Below are positions 52,585 through 61,645 of a stretch of 64,000 nt of DNA, piece after piece. This stretch comes from Streptomyces griseoflavus (GTDB lineage: Bacteria; Actinomycetota; Actinomycetes; Streptomycetales; Streptomycetaceae), in the NCBI RefSeq assembly GCF_014649995.1, contig NZ_BMUC01000001.1:124001-188000 (forward strand), written 5' to 3'. Position 1 is the first letter of the stretch. Every line of letters starts with the position of its first letter. The position numbers were made by a program, and so were the translations under genes. The notes beneath the pieces are model-generated. The model searched no databases. It was not told the DNA's origin and was given only the letters and a program-made list of their open reading frames with translations.

Positions 52585-54182
52585 AGGATGTCCTCCTCGG
52601 TCACCTGGTCGGCGGGCTCCGGCGCCGGTTCCTCACCGGGCGGGCCGCCGTGGGTCCACGGGGTCTCCTCCGGGTCGGGGAGCTTCGCACCGCCGCGCGG
52701 TTCGTGCTCGAACAGGGTGAAGCACACCCGGTCGCCCTTCTCGGGGACCGAACCCGGCTCCGGCTCCTTGCCCCGGCCCATCTTGTCCAGGACGCGCAGG
52801 ACCAGCAGACCGCCCTCGGGGCCGTCCTCGTAACCCACGAACTCCGTCGTCTGCGGCTTCCCGCCCAGCGAGCGGTAGGCCCGCGCCCGCTCGCCGAGGT
52901 GCGGGGTGTCGTCCGTGCGGACGGTCACCAGCGGGCGGGGGCTCGGACGCTTGCTCTCGCTGTACGCCATCACCACGTCCACCACCTCGCCCGCGAACGC
53001 CTCTCCGGACAGCCGCCGGGCCGCCATCACCAGCGGGTCGTCGAGCGCCTCCTGGGCTTCCAGGCGGGACTGTTCGCGTTCGCGCGTGGCGAGCTTGTTC
53101 GCGGCGGTGACCGCGTCGTCGCGGCGCGGCTGGGGCGGTTCGCCGGACGTGACCCGGTCCCGGTGGCCGGTGAAGGACCAGCGGTCGCGGGTCCAGCGTT
53201 CCTCGACCCGCGCCCCCTCCGGAAGCTCCCGGAGCAGGTCGAGGCCCTGCCACACCGCGTCCCACGTGGGCCGGGTGCGGCTCTCCACCAGCGCGCGGAT
53301 CTCCCGCTCGGCGGCGGTCAGCGCGCCCAGGCGGTCGTCCGCCTCCAGGCCGTCCTCGGCCGCCGCCAGCGCCGTGCGGGCGCGGTCGTAGCGTTCGATC
53401 GCCGGGGCGAGGAGCTTGTTGTCGAACGCCGGGTCGGTCGCCGGGCCCGCGGGCGGGCAGAGCAGCTGGCCGGCCGCGTCCCGCGCGAGTTCGGCCCGCT
53501 GTGCGGCTTCCGCGCCGGAGAGGCCCTCGGGCGGGGCGATCCAGGCGAGCAGTGCGCCCAGGTGCTGGTCCTCCAGCGTGGACTGGCCCGTCGCCCAGTG
53601 GCGGCTCAGGACGTCCGTCATGGCCAGGAGCAGGGAGGAGCCGGGGACGCGGGCGCGCTCCCCGAAGTGCGTCAGCCAGCGGCCGAGGAGCGGCACCCGG
53701 GGCGGCGCCGGGAACGGGGCCTCCGGGTCCTGCTCCGCCGTGCGCCGGAAGCGTGTCGAGCGGCCGAGGAGGCGTACGAGGTCGATGCCGGCCCGGCTCG
53801 GCACGATCAGCTGGGGCGCGTCCGCGCACAGCTCGACCTCGACCTTGACGCGCTTGCCGGTCTCCGGGTCGGTCTCGGACCGCTCGGCGGGCTCCACCGT
53901 GTCCGCGAAGCCGTCGACGTACGGCAGCACCACGTCGGCCAGTTCGGCCAGGAACGCGAACCGCTGGTCGCGGTCGCGCGGCTGCGGTACGGCCAGCAGG
54001 CGCGGGGCGTCCCGGTCGGTGCCGACCAGGGCGCCGAGCGGGGCGCCGGCCTCACCGGCGGTGATCAGCGGGACGAACACCAGGGGGCGCGTCGACAGGT
54101 GCCGGTGCCGGACGGTGGCGGCGGGCTGGGCGCGGCCGGTGCTGACGGCCTCGAGGCGGGCGAGGGTGGCGATCAGGGACAA
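52581..54182 (-). CDS. Unrecognised protein of the nuclease-helicase operon
   Basis: A 533-residue protein from a TTG at 54182 that overlaps the nuclease gene by 10 nt. No named domain is recognised. Features include an N-terminal beta-rich part (RPLVFVPLITAGEAGAPLGALVG), LELCADAPQLIVPSRAGID, and a helical middle with two long predicted helices (ALAAAEDGLEADDRLGALTAAEREIRALVE). The C-terminal beta region is VVDVVMAYSESKR, FVGYEDGPEGGLLVLRVLDKMG, ending in an acidic tail. There is no membrane segment. It is always sandwiched between the two enzymes in the Streptomyces I remember, so it is likely a structural or specificity subunit. Confidence 0.8.
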   Translation of the reverse strand: MSLIATLARLEAVSTGRAQPAATVRHRHLSTRPLVFVPLITAGEAGAPLGALVGTDRDAPRLLAVPQPRDRDQRFAFLAELADVVLPYVDGFADTVEPAERSETDPETGKRVKVEVELCADAPQLIVPSRAGIDLVRLLGRSTRFRRTAEQDPEAPFPAPPRVPLLGRWLTHFGERARVPGSSLLLAMTDVLSRHWATGQSTLEDQHLGALLAWIAPPEGLSGAEAAQRAELARDAAGQLLCPPAGPATDPAFDNKLLAPAIERYDRARTALAAAEDGLEADDRLGALTAAEREIRALVESRTRPTWDAVWQGLDLLRELPEGARVEERWTRDRWSFTGHRDRVTSGEPPQPRRDDAVTAANKLATREREQSRLEAQEALDDPLVMAARRLSGEAFAGEVVDVVMAYSESKRPSPRPLVTVRTDDTPHLGERARAYRSLGGKPQTTEFVGYEDGPEGGLLVLRVLDKMGRGKEPEPGSVPEKGDRVCFTLFEHEPRGGAKLPDPEETPWTHGGPPGEEPAPEPADQVTEEDIL

Positions 54183-55372
54183 GGGGCCACCTCCCGCGCG
54201 GCCGTCCCCAGCGCCTCCGCGCGCAGGGCCGCCGCCCTGCGCAGGGCCGCCACCGCCGGATCGTCGGGGTCACCGGACTCCCCGCGGGCCGCCGCCAGGA
54301 CGTCCTCGACCGTCGTCAGACCGCCCAGCTCCGCCCGCACCGGACGGCCCAGGGAGGTCACCGCGCCGTCCGCGCGGGAGCGGTCCCGGCAGTGGAAGGC
54401 CAGCTCGCACGCGGACAGGCACTCCGGCGCGTAGGCCGCCGGGACCGACTCCACGGCCCGCGTCAGCTCCTCGGCGGGCAGCTCCGGTGAGAAGCAGACG
54501 CCCTCGGGGAGCGCGTCGGCGATCTCCTCGATGCGGGTGAGCCGGGCCAGCTGGCGGGCGGTCACCGCGCGCTGCTTGCGCACGTCGACGGCGGACGCGG
54601 TCGGCAGGTTGGAGAAGTCCTTGGGGCACACCAGCAGGACCCGGTGCCGTACGCGCGGGGTGGATTCCAGGCGTGCGGCGACCTCTTCCAGAGCCAGCAC
54701 GTACACCGCCGCCTGGCGGGCCGCCGCGCCGACCTTCGCCGGGTCCGCGGCGCCGTCCAGCATGGGGAACGACTTGATCTCCACGACCGTCCAGCTGCCG
54801 TCCGGGTGCACCACGACCGCGTCCGGCTCCAGGAACGCGGGGGAGCCCGCGACGTCGAGCGCGAGCATCGGGTGGTCGAGCAGCGTCCACGCGCCGGGCT
54901 CCTCGGCGGCCTCGCGCAGCGCCAGCTCCGTACGGGCCGTCCGCCCCCGGGGGCCCTGCGCGGTCAGGTCGGGCACGTGCGCGTCGGCGGGCGGCTCGGA
55001 TCCGCGGTCCAGCTTCTCGTGGGCGAGGCGCAGCAGCTCCGTACCGCCGTCGGCCTTCACCTTCGCCTCGAACGCGTTGCCCCGCACGAGCGCGAACTGC
55101 GACTGGCCGAAGGCCGAGGGTGAGCCCAGCGCGCCGGCCAGCGCCGCCTTGTTCACCCCGGCGCCGTCGAGGATCGCGCGCCGTCTGCAGCCCGGGTTGG
55201 CGGCGAGGGCCGCCAGGGCGCGCGCGTCCAGCGCCTTGGCCGGTACCTCCGGGCCGCGCAGCTCAGCGAGCCGGTGCCGGAGCGCTCTCTCCCGCGTCCG
55301 AGGGGGAGGCACCCGGTTCGGTTCCTGGTCCGTACGGCGACTCGGGGTGCCGCTGCCGTGGAATTCGCTCAC
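54173..55372 (-). CDS. Fe-S PD-(D/E)XK nuclease, Cas4/RecB-like
   Basis: About 399 residues if it begins at the GTG at 55372. The nuclease core has GNAFEAKV, D184 (LEPDAVVV), E198-x-K200 (VVEIKSF) and Q220xxxY224 (ARQAAVYVLAL), the full RecB/Cas4 signature. One Cys near the N-terminus (C62, NPGCRRR) and three near the C-terminus (C318, C322, C328: ECLSACELAFHC) fit a Cas4/AddB/Dna2-type iron-sulfur cluster. The start is uncertain: TTG 55402, GTG 55372 and GTG 55312 are in frame, and all but the last overlap the 3' end of the PAP2 gene considerably. Confidence 0.85.
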   Translation of the reverse strand: MSEFHGSGTPSRRTDQEPNRVPPPRTRERALRHRLAELRGPEVPAKALDARALAALAANPGCRRRAILDGAGVNKAALAGALGSPSAFGQSQFALVRGNAFEAKVKADGGTELLRLAHEKLDRGSEPPADAHVPDLTAQGPRGRTARTELALREAAEEPGAWTLLDHPMLALDVAGSPAFLEPDAVVVHPDGSWTVVEIKSFPMLDGAADPAKVGAAARQAAVYVLALEEVAARLESTPRVRHRVLLVCPKDFSNLPTASAVDVRKQRAVTARQLARLTRIEEIADALPEGVCFSPELPAEELTRAVESVPAAYAPECLSACELAFHCRDRSRADGAVTSLGRPVRAELGGLTTVEDVLAAARGESGDPDDPAVAALRRAAALRAEALGTAAREVAPCP

Positions 55373-56222
55373 CCGCGGAAGTCTGGCATCCGGCACTGAC
55401 AATCGGGGAATGCGTGGCGGACGGGACTGCCGGGGCGGGTGCGAGGCGGGGCAGGAAACGGGCCTTCGCCAGGTCCGCGTACCGCATCACGCGGGGCGCC
55501 AGCAGCAGGCCGGCACCCATGACGGCGGCGCCCGCGACCGCGTCGAGGAAGTAGTGGTTCGCGGTGCCCATCACCACGATCGTGGTCACCAGCGGGTAGA
55601 CGACGGCGGCCGTCCTCGTCAGGCGCGTCCGGCCGTACTTCCACAGGATCACGCCGCACCACAGCGCCCAGCCCACGTGCAGGCTCGGCATCGCCGCGTA
55701 CTGGTTGGTCATCCCGCCGAGCCCGCGCGGGGCGCTCGCCTCGCCGCCCCACCAGCCGTACGAGCTGTAGTAGGCCATCGTGTCGACGAAGCCGTGGCTC
55801 GCGTCGAGCAGCCGGGGCGGGCAGGTGGGCAGCAGGGTGAAGCCGATGAGGCCGATGAACGTCGACGTCATCAGCCAGGTGCGGGCCGCGCGGTAGCGCA
55901 CCGCGTGCGACCGGAACAGCCAGACCAGGACCGCCGGGGTCACCAGGTAGTGCAGGGAGGCGTACCAGAAGTCCGCGGGTATGCCTATCCAGGGTTCCCG
56001 GGTGAAGAGACGGTTCAGCGGGTGCTCGGCGTTGAGGAACAGCGCCTGCTCGACGCGCAGGATCGCCAGGCCGTGGTCCACGGCGTCGGCGACGTCGCCC
56101 CGTACGACCAGCCGTCCCGCCGAGTAGCAGGCGTACACGAGGACGATGAGCGGCAACTCCGTCCACCAGCGCAGCCGGGTCGCCGGGACCGCCTCGGTGC
56201 CCGGTGTCTCGGTGTGCGCCAT
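55263..56222 (-). CDS. PAP2-family (inositolphosphotransferase-like) membrane phosphatase
   Basis: A 319-residue protein from the ATG at 56222 (GGGGAG 7 nt upstream). Six TM helices and the PAP2/AUR1-type motifs are present: a Pro-rich LPTCPPRLL, AAMPSLHVGWALW (SxxH) and VVMGTANHYFLDAVAG (HxxxD). The C-terminal 50 residues (from PAPAVPSATHSP) are Pro/Ser-rich and overlap the start of the nuclease gene in another frame by up to 110 nt. It probably acts on a lipid phosphate at the outer face of the membrane. Confidence 0.88.
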   Translation of the reverse strand: MAHTETPGTEAVPATRLRWWTELPLIVLVYACYSAGRLVVRGDVADAVDHGLAILRVEQALFLNAEHPLNRLFTREPWIGIPADFWYASLHYLVTPAVLVWLFRSHAVRYRAARTWLMTSTFIGLIGFTLLPTCPPRLLDASHGFVDTMAYYSSYGWWGGEASAPRGLGGMTNQYAAMPSLHVGWALWCGVILWKYGRTRLTRTAAVVYPLVTTIVVMGTANHYFLDAVAGAAVMGAGLLLAPRVMRYADLAKARFLPRLAPAPAVPSATHSPIVSAGCQTSAGERIPRQRHPESPYGPGTEPGASPSDAGESAPAPAR

Positions 56223-56415
56223 CCGATCGCTCCCCCTCAATCCTGGTACGCCGCTCGTTCGGCGGCCAGTCACTCTACGGTGTCCTCGCGTCCCCCCGTG
56301 AGACGCCCTCGGCCCTCATAGACGCAGAGATCTCCCGCCGGGTTGCCCCCGACCAGGGTGCGCGAAGATGGAGGGGTTCCGCTTGCGATTTCTGTGAATG
56401 TCAGGAAGGTCTCCC

Positions 56416-57012
56416 ATGGCACCGCGCATCCTGCTGGCCCGGCACGGACAGACCGGGTGGTCGCTGTCCGGCAAGCACACCGGCAGGACCGACGTGCCGC
56501 TCCTGGAGGAGGGCCGGCGGGGCGCCAAGCTGCTGGGGGAGCGGCTGCGGCAGGCGCCGCTCGACGGGCTGGCCGGTGCCGAGGTGCGGACCAGTCCGCT
56601 GGCGCGGGCGCGGGAGACGTGCGAGCTGGCCGGCTTCGGGGAGCGGGCGGAGCACTGGGACACGCTCATGGAGTGGGACTACGGGGCGTACGAGGGGATG
56701 ACCCCGGCGGAGATACAGGCGTCCCGGCCGGGGTGGCTGATCTGGCGGGACGGGGTTCCCGACGGCGAGACCCTGGCCGAGGTGACCGCCCGCGCGGACG
56801 AGGTGGTGCGCTGGGCCCGGTCCGCCGACCGGGACGTGCTGGTGTTCGCGCACGGGCACATCCTGCGGTCCATCGGCGCGCGCTGGCTGGGGCTGCCGCT
56901 GGACTTCGCGGCGCGGGTGCGGCTGAACCCGACGTCGCTGTCGGTGCTGGGGTGGGCGTACGGGGAGCCGGCGATCGAGTCGTGGAACGACGTGGGACAC
57001 CTGGCGGGCTGA
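56416..57012 (+). CDS. Histidine phosphatase family protein
   Basis: A 198-residue phosphoglycerate-mutase-like protein with the catalytic RHG motif in [11 protein letters not shown] (His10), the acid/base Glu in [11 protein letters not shown] and the late [16 protein letters not shown]. The ATG at 56416 has AGGAAGG 7 nt upstream. It is an acid-phosphatase-like branch whose substrate is not defined. Confidence 0.92.
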   Translation: MAPRILLARHGQTGWSLSGKHTGRTDVPLLEEGRRGAKLLGERLRQAPLDGLAGAEVRTSPLARARETCELAGFGERAEHWDTLMEWDYGAYEGMTPAEIQASRPGWLIWRDGVPDGETLAEVTARADEVVRWARSADRDVLVFAHGHILRSIGARWLGLPLDFAARVRLNPTSLSVLGWAYGEPAIESWNDVGHLAG

Positions 57013-57020
57013 CCGGAGGC

Positions 57021-57061
57021 CCCCCACCGGCCCCCGTGCCGCACCGCGTGGGCGGTGGGGG
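57021..57061. terminator. Terminator after the histidine phosphatase gene
   Basis: CCCCCACCG / CGGTGGGGG stem with a 23-nt loop that is itself GC-rich, starting 8 bp after the stop. Confidence 0.6.
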
Positions 57062-57164
57062 ACCTCTCTCTCGGGGGCCGAGAGCGCGGAGGCACCCGGG
57101 AACGCCGGGCCGCGTGACCCGCCCCCGGCCGGACTCAGGCGGGGCCGCCCGCCGTCACGGTCGG

Positions 57165-58613
57165 TCAGACGGCTCGCGGCAGCGCCGCGTGGCGGTCGAG
57201 GAAGGCGGAGACGCCGGTGGCCCGGCGGTGGGGGAGGAGTACCCGGGACGTCCCGGCCAGCATCGTGCGCACGCGCGACGACTGCACCTCGGCGAGCAGG
57301 TCCAGCGCCCGCATCCCGGCCGCCGCCGCCTCGTCCGGGAGGCCGCCGCGCGCCAGGTCGTCGGCCAGTTCCGCCGTGTACAGGGCGATGTTCCGCGTGA
57401 AGTGCGGGTCCTGGAGTTCCGCCGCACGGCGCGCGTGCCGTGCCGCCCGCGGCCAGTCGCCCAGCGTCGACCAGCACTGCGCCTCCAGGCCCTCCAGCTC
57501 CGCCTCCCCGTAGAAGCTCATCCACTCCGGGTCCGCCTCCGAGGAGCCGCGCTCGAAGTACGCCCCCGCCCGCACCAGCGCCTGCTCGCACCCCGAGCGG
57601 TCGGCGAGCCCCGCCCAGCCGCCCGCCTCGCGCAGCGCCAGCAGCGACATCAGCCGGGGCGAGCCCAGCGACCGTGCCACCCGCTGCGCCGCCTGCGCCG
57701 CCCGCACCGCCTCCCGGGGCCGGCCCGCGTCCCGGGCGAGGAACGCCGTGTTGCAGAAGGCGTGCGCCTCCAGCCCCGGATCGCCGGCCGTCCGCGCGGT
57801 CGCCAGCGCCTCCGCGTAGTGCGAGCGGGCGTCGTCGAAGCGGCCCGAGTCGTGCGCCAGCCAGCCCACCGAGATGGCCAGTTCACCGGCGCCCGAGTAC
57901 AGCCGGTCCGCCGTCCGCTGCCGGGTCACCCCCGCGTCCAGCAGCGCGTACGCGGCGCGCAGCGGGGCCGCCGCGCGGCGGTAGAGCCCGTCCGCCCCGT
58001 GCCGGTCGTCCAGCAGCCGGATCCGGCGGACGGCATCCTCCAGCGCGCCCGCGTCGCTCGCCCCCGCGCGGCGCACGGCGCGCTGCGCCGTCGAGGCGTC
58101 GGAGGCGAGCCCGTAGGGGCTCAGCGAGGCGGCGGCCACCGTGGCGCCGCCGCCGGTCATGAATGCGCGACGCAGCACGTCGCTCTCCTCGTGGTCGTGC
58201 GGGTCGTACGTGTCGTACCGGTCCTGCGTCTCATACGGCTCGTACGCCCCGCTGGTCTCACCCGTGGCGTTCGCCGGTCCTGCGGTGCGGGCCGCCGGGA
58301 CGTCCCCGGCGGTCCGGGTCCGGCGCCCGCGGACCGACGAGCGGGGCACGAAGCCCAGGTCGGTCAGCGTGCGGCCGGGAAACATGTGCAGGAACACCCG
58401 CTCATAGGCGTAGTTGGGGCAGCGGATCTCACCCGCCTCCACCCTGTGCACGTACCGCGCGTCGCAGGCGACCCGCTCGCCGATCTCGCGGGCGGCCCGC
58501 CGTACCGCCGCGGCGAACTCGGCCGGCGAGCGCGCTCCGCGCAGTCGCCGGAAGACCAGGTTCGGCCGCGGTGACCGATCGGGTGTGGACGAGGGCACCG
58601 TTGACGACGCCAT
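57165..58613 (-). CDS. NsdA-like TPR regulator
   Basis: A 482-residue protein from the ATG at 58613 (GAGGA upstream). The N-terminal region (about 20-80) has LRGARSPAEFAAAVRRAAREIGERVACDARYVHRVEAGEIRCPNYAYERVFLHMFPGR in outline, the unusual HTH of the NsdA class. A short TM-like stretch at MTGGGATVAAASLSPYG is followed by TPR helices (about 200-460; LARDAGRPREAVRAAQAAQRVAR and similar). NsdA is a negative regulator of development and antibiotics in S. coelicolor. This is probably a paralogue rather than NsdA itself. Confidence 0.8.
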   Translation of the reverse strand: MASSTVPSSTPDRSPRPNLVFRRLRGARSPAEFAAAVRRAAREIGERVACDARYVHRVEAGEIRCPNYAYERVFLHMFPGRTLTDLGFVPRSSVRGRRTRTAGDVPAARTAGPANATGETSGAYEPYETQDRYDTYDPHDHEESDVLRRAFMTGGGATVAAASLSPYGLASDASTAQRAVRRAGASDAGALEDAVRRIRLLDDRHGADGLYRRAAAPLRAAYALLDAGVTRQRTADRLYSGAGELAISVGWLAHDSGRFDDARSHYAEALATARTAGDPGLEAHAFCNTAFLARDAGRPREAVRAAQAAQRVARSLGSPRLMSLLALREAGGWAGLADRSGCEQALVRAGAYFERGSSEADPEWMSFYGEAELEGLEAQCWSTLGDWPRAARHARRAAELQDPHFTRNIALYTAELADDLARGGLPDEAAAAGMRALDLLAEVQSSRVRTMLAGTSRVLLPHRRATGVSAFLDRHAALPRAV

Positions 58614-58909
58614 GGCCGGGTCCTCTCTGCGAACCGTCGAACCATGCCGGAACCGGGCGAGTTGTCCGTGCTGTCCGATTGCCGCCCTGTTTCCGGCGGG
58701 CTTGAACGTACCTGCTGTGACGGAGCCGCCACGCGGAGTTTGGCTACAAAACGGATATGTCCTCCGCGATCCGCCATGAACTGCCATCCTTTGCGGCGCA
58801 CTTTCGCCGTACCCGTTGACGTCCCGCCTCGTTGGGTTCTGTGGACCGGGAGACGCCCCGACTCCCGACCCGCTTGTTCAGAGCAGGCATATGTGTGGTG
58901 GAGGCCGGG

Positions 58910-59299
58910 ATGATGACGACCGTCCGGAGCGACGATCCTTTGGACCCGCCGGGTACCGACTGCGATGTGGTCACGGTGCCGGCCCGGCAGGGCCTGGAGG
59001 CGGTCGACATCCTGCGGCGCGGAGCCTGCGACGCGATGGGCCCGGTGCTGCACGACGACGGCGGTGCCACCCTCGGCTTCCTCGTGCCGCCCGGGACGGC
59101 CGCCGCCTGGGACGTGCCGGGCAGCGTCTGCACGGAGACCGACGGCCGCGGACTGCGGTCGGCCCCCGAGCCGCCGGTGGAGGGGTCGGACTGGCTGCTG
59201 CCGCCCGGTGACGCGGACCTGGCGACGGACCCCGCCGTGCTGCGCGAGGCGCTGGGCGAGGCGCAGCGGCTGATCGAGGCCGCCGACGGCTGTTCCTGA
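58910..59299 (+). CDS. Hypothetical conserved protein (prim-pol-like annotation)
   Basis: A 129-residue protein beginning MMTTVRSDDPLDPPGTDCDVVTVPARQGLEAVDIL, followed by GPVLHDDGGATLGFLVPPGTAAAWDVPGSVC. It is commonly found upstream of the spermidine-synthase-like gene in Streptomyces. The N-terminus resembles the prim-pol-like protein at 34046 (D..TVPA..GL..L). The ATG at 58910 has GGAGG 6 nt upstream. Function unknown. Confidence 0.7.
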   Translation: MMTTVRSDDPLDPPGTDCDVVTVPARQGLEAVDILRRGACDAMGPVLHDDGGATLGFLVPPGTAAAWDVPGSVCTETDGRGLRSAPEPPVEGSDWLLPPGDADLATDPAVLREALGEAQRLIEAADGCS

Positions 59300-59366
59300 A
59301 CCGCTGCGGGCCGCCCCGTGACCGACCTCGCGGCCGCCGGCCGAGGCGGGCTGGGACAATGGGGCC

Positions 59367-60239
59367 ATGGGCAGGGCCAGGAGCGGTGGACGCGGGCAGG
59401 GTGACGGTGCGCGGGCCGTCACCGAGGACGTCGACGGCGGACTCGCCCGGCTCGTTCCCGACCGGGACCGGCCGCGGGCCTGGACCCTGCTGATCGACGG
59501 TGCCCCGCAGTCGCACGTCGACCTGGACGACCCGTCCCACCTCTCCTTCGAGTACCAGCGCCGCTTCGGCCACGTCGTCGACCTGGCCGTCCCGCCCGGC
59601 AAGCCCCTGCACGCCGTCCACCTCGGCGGCGGCGCCTTCACCCTGGCCCGGTACGTCGCGGCCACCCGCCCCCGCTCCACCCAGCAGGTCGTGGAACGCG
59701 ACGCGGCGCTGGTGCGGCTGGTCCGGCGCGAACTGCCGCTGGACGCCAGGGCCCGGATACGGGTGCGTGCGGTGGACGCCCGCGAAGGGCTCGCCAAGGT
59801 GCCGGACGGCTGGGCCGGGCTCGTCGTCGCCGACGTCTTCAGCGGGGCCCGCACCCCGGCGCACCTGACCTCCACCGAGTTCCTCGACGACGTCCGCAGG
59901 GCGCTCGCCCCCGGCGGGATCTACGCCGCCAACCTCGCCGACGGGCCGCCGCTCGCCCACCTGCGCGGCCAGATCGCCACCGCGGCGGCCCGGTTCGCCG
60001 AGCTCGCGCTGATCGCGGACGCCGCCGTACTGCGCGGCAAACGCTTCGGCAACGCCGTCCTGGTCGCCTCCGACGCGCCCCTCCCGGTCGCCGAGCTGAC
60101 CCGCCGGGCCGCCTCCGACCCGCACCCGGGCCGGGTCCAGCACGGCCGCGAGCTGCGGGACTTCACCGGCGGAGCGCTCCCCGTGACCGACCTCGCGGCC
60201 GTCGCCTCACCGGCACCGCCCGCCTCCGTCTTCCACTGA
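59367..60239 (+). CDS. Spermidine synthase-like methyltransferase-fold protein
   Basis: A 290-residue Rossmann-fold protein. QSHVDLDDPSHLSFEYQRRFGHVVDL is a spermidine-synthase-type N-terminus. LHAVHLGGGAFTLARYVAATRPRS is the nucleotide-binding GGGxG-like loop. Then come ERDAALVRLVR and VVADVFSGARTPAHLTSTEFL, the gatekeeper region. It is a soluble single-domain protein that lacks the usual polyamine-binding pattern, so an aminopropyltransferase activity is not assured. It may be a methyltransferase-like paralogue. Confidence 0.85.
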   Translation: MGRARSGGRGQGDGARAVTEDVDGGLARLVPDRDRPRAWTLLIDGAPQSHVDLDDPSHLSFEYQRRFGHVVDLAVPPGKPLHAVHLGGGAFTLARYVAATRPRSTQQVVERDAALVRLVRRELPLDARARIRVRAVDAREGLAKVPDGWAGLVVADVFSGARTPAHLTSTEFLDDVRRALAPGGIYAANLADGPPLAHLRGQIATAAARFAELALIADAAVLRGKRFGNAVLVASDAPLPVAELTRRAASDPHPGRVQHGRELRDFTGGALPVTDLAAVASPAPPASVFH

Positions 60240-60269
60240 CCGCCGGGCCGCACCGGGGGTGACGGCACC

Positions 60270-60830
60270 TCAGTACGTGTTGATCTCCACCCGCGGCGGG
60301 CCGTCGTGCCAGGTGCAGAACACCGACACCCGGTCCGCGCCCGAGGAGAACTCCACCCGGATCCACGTCTCCGTCTTCCACACCTGCATCGACCAGCCGG
60401 CCCCCGGGGTCGCCGACACCAGCGACGCGGACGTCTCCCCCAGGTCGAAGACCGCCCGGCCGCCCTTGGTGTCATAGCCCCTGACCTCACCGGAGGCCGT
60501 CACGGGCGGCGGGGCGGGGGACGCGGACGGCGCGGCGGTCGGGGACGGCGCCCGCTCCGGCCGGCGGGAGGCGGGCGGGGCCGACGGCTCGCGCGACGGA
60601 CCGGCGTCCTCCCCGGCGTCCTTCGACGGCGGCGCGGACGGCCGCCGCGTCGACGACGACACCGCCTGCGACGGCGTCCCGCCGTCCGGGCCGGCCGCCG
60701 CGACGGGCAGGGCACGGGGCGGGTCGTAGGCGGTGCCCTCCATCACGGTGCTGACGCCCCACCACGACAGCGTGACCGCCGCGCCCGTGGCGAGCAGCCA
60801 GGCCAGTACGTGTACGAGTCCTCTGCGCAT
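60270..60830 (-). CDS. Membrane-anchored hypothetical protein
   Basis: A 186-residue protein: N-terminal TM helix (GLVHVLAWLLATGAAVTLSWWGV, about 4-26), a Pro/Ser/Ala-rich linker (about 40-110) and a small beta-rich C-terminal domain (GEVRGYDTKGGRAVFDLG, WSMQVWKTETWIRVEFSS, ending RVEINTY). It is anchored in the membrane with the folded part outside. No named family. It diverges from the two-component system genes, so a sensory link is possible but unproved. Confidence 0.75.
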   Translation of the reverse strand: MRRGLVHVLAWLLATGAAVTLSWWGVSTVMEGTAYDPPRALPVAAAGPDGGTPSQAVSSSTRRPSAPPSKDAGEDAGPSREPSAPPASRRPERAPSPTAAPSASPAPPPVTASGEVRGYDTKGGRAVFDLGETSASLVSATPGAGWSMQVWKTETWIRVEFSSGADRVSVFCTWHDGPPRVEINTY

Positions 60831-60940
60831 CGTCGGCCCATAGTGCCCCACCGGCCCCGCGGGTGTCGCGCCCGCGCGGGCGCCCGGAGTTGTCCACAGG
60901 CACCGACGGGGGTCGCCCGGCATGGCGTACGGTGCCGCCC

Positions 60941-61645
60941 ATGGCAAGTGTTCTCGTGGTCGAGGACGACCCGTTCGTCCGCTCGGCGCTGATCCGGCAG
61001 CTGACCGACGCCTCGCACACCGTGCGCAGCGTGGGCACGGCCCTGGAGGCGCTGCGCGAGGTCGCCCACTTCCGTTTCGACGTGGTCGTCCTGGACCTGG
61101 GACTGCCCGATCTCGACGGCTCCGAGGCACTGAAGATGCTGCGCGGCATCACCGACGTCCCCGTGATCGTCGCCACCGCCCGGGACGACGAGACCGAGGT
61201 CGTACGGCTGTTGAACGCCGGCGCGGACGACTACCTGACCAAGCCCTTCTCGGTGGACCACCTCTCGGCCCGCATGGCGGCCGTGCTGCGCCGCGCCCGC
61301 TCCGGCGGCGGCGAGGCCGCGCCCTCGCCGGTGATCCGGGTCGGCGGACTGACCGTCGACCCGCTGCGCCGCCAGGCCGAACTCGACGGCGTGCGACTCG
61401 ACCTGACCCGCCGGGAGTTCGACCTGCTCGCCTTCCTCGCCGGCCGGCCCGGCGTGGTCGTCGCCCGCAGGGAACTCCTCGCCGAGGTGTGGCAGCAGTC
61501 CTACGGCGACGACCAGACCATCGACGTCCATCTGTCGTGGCTGCGCCGGAAACTGGGGGAGACCGCCGCCCGGCCCCGCTACCTGCACACCCTGCGGGGC
61601 GTCGGCGTGAAGCTGGAGCCGCCCGGAGCGGAGCCGGTGCGATGA
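60941..61645 (+). CDS. OmpR-family response regulator
   Basis: A 234-residue protein. The receiver domain has acidic VVEDDPF, phospho-acceptor Asp52 (VVVLDLGLPDLDG) and Lys101 (YLTKPFS). The C-terminal winged helix (about 130-225) has LTRREFDLLAFLAGRPG and IDVHLSWLRRKLGE. The ATG at 60941 follows the gap shared with the divergent membrane gene. Its TGA overlaps the kinase ATG (ATGA), so the pair is coupled. Confidence 0.92.
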   Translation: MASVLVVEDDPFVRSALIRQLTDASHTVRSVGTALEALREVAHFRFDVVVLDLGLPDLDGSEALKMLRGITDVPVIVATARDDETEVVRLLNAGADDYLTKPFSVDHLSARMAAVLRRARSGGGEAAPSPVIRVGGLTVDPLRRQAELDGVRLDLTRREFDLLAFLAGRPGVVVARRELLAEVWQQSYGDDQTIDVHLSWLRRKLGETAARPRYLHTLRGVGVKLEPPGAEPVR

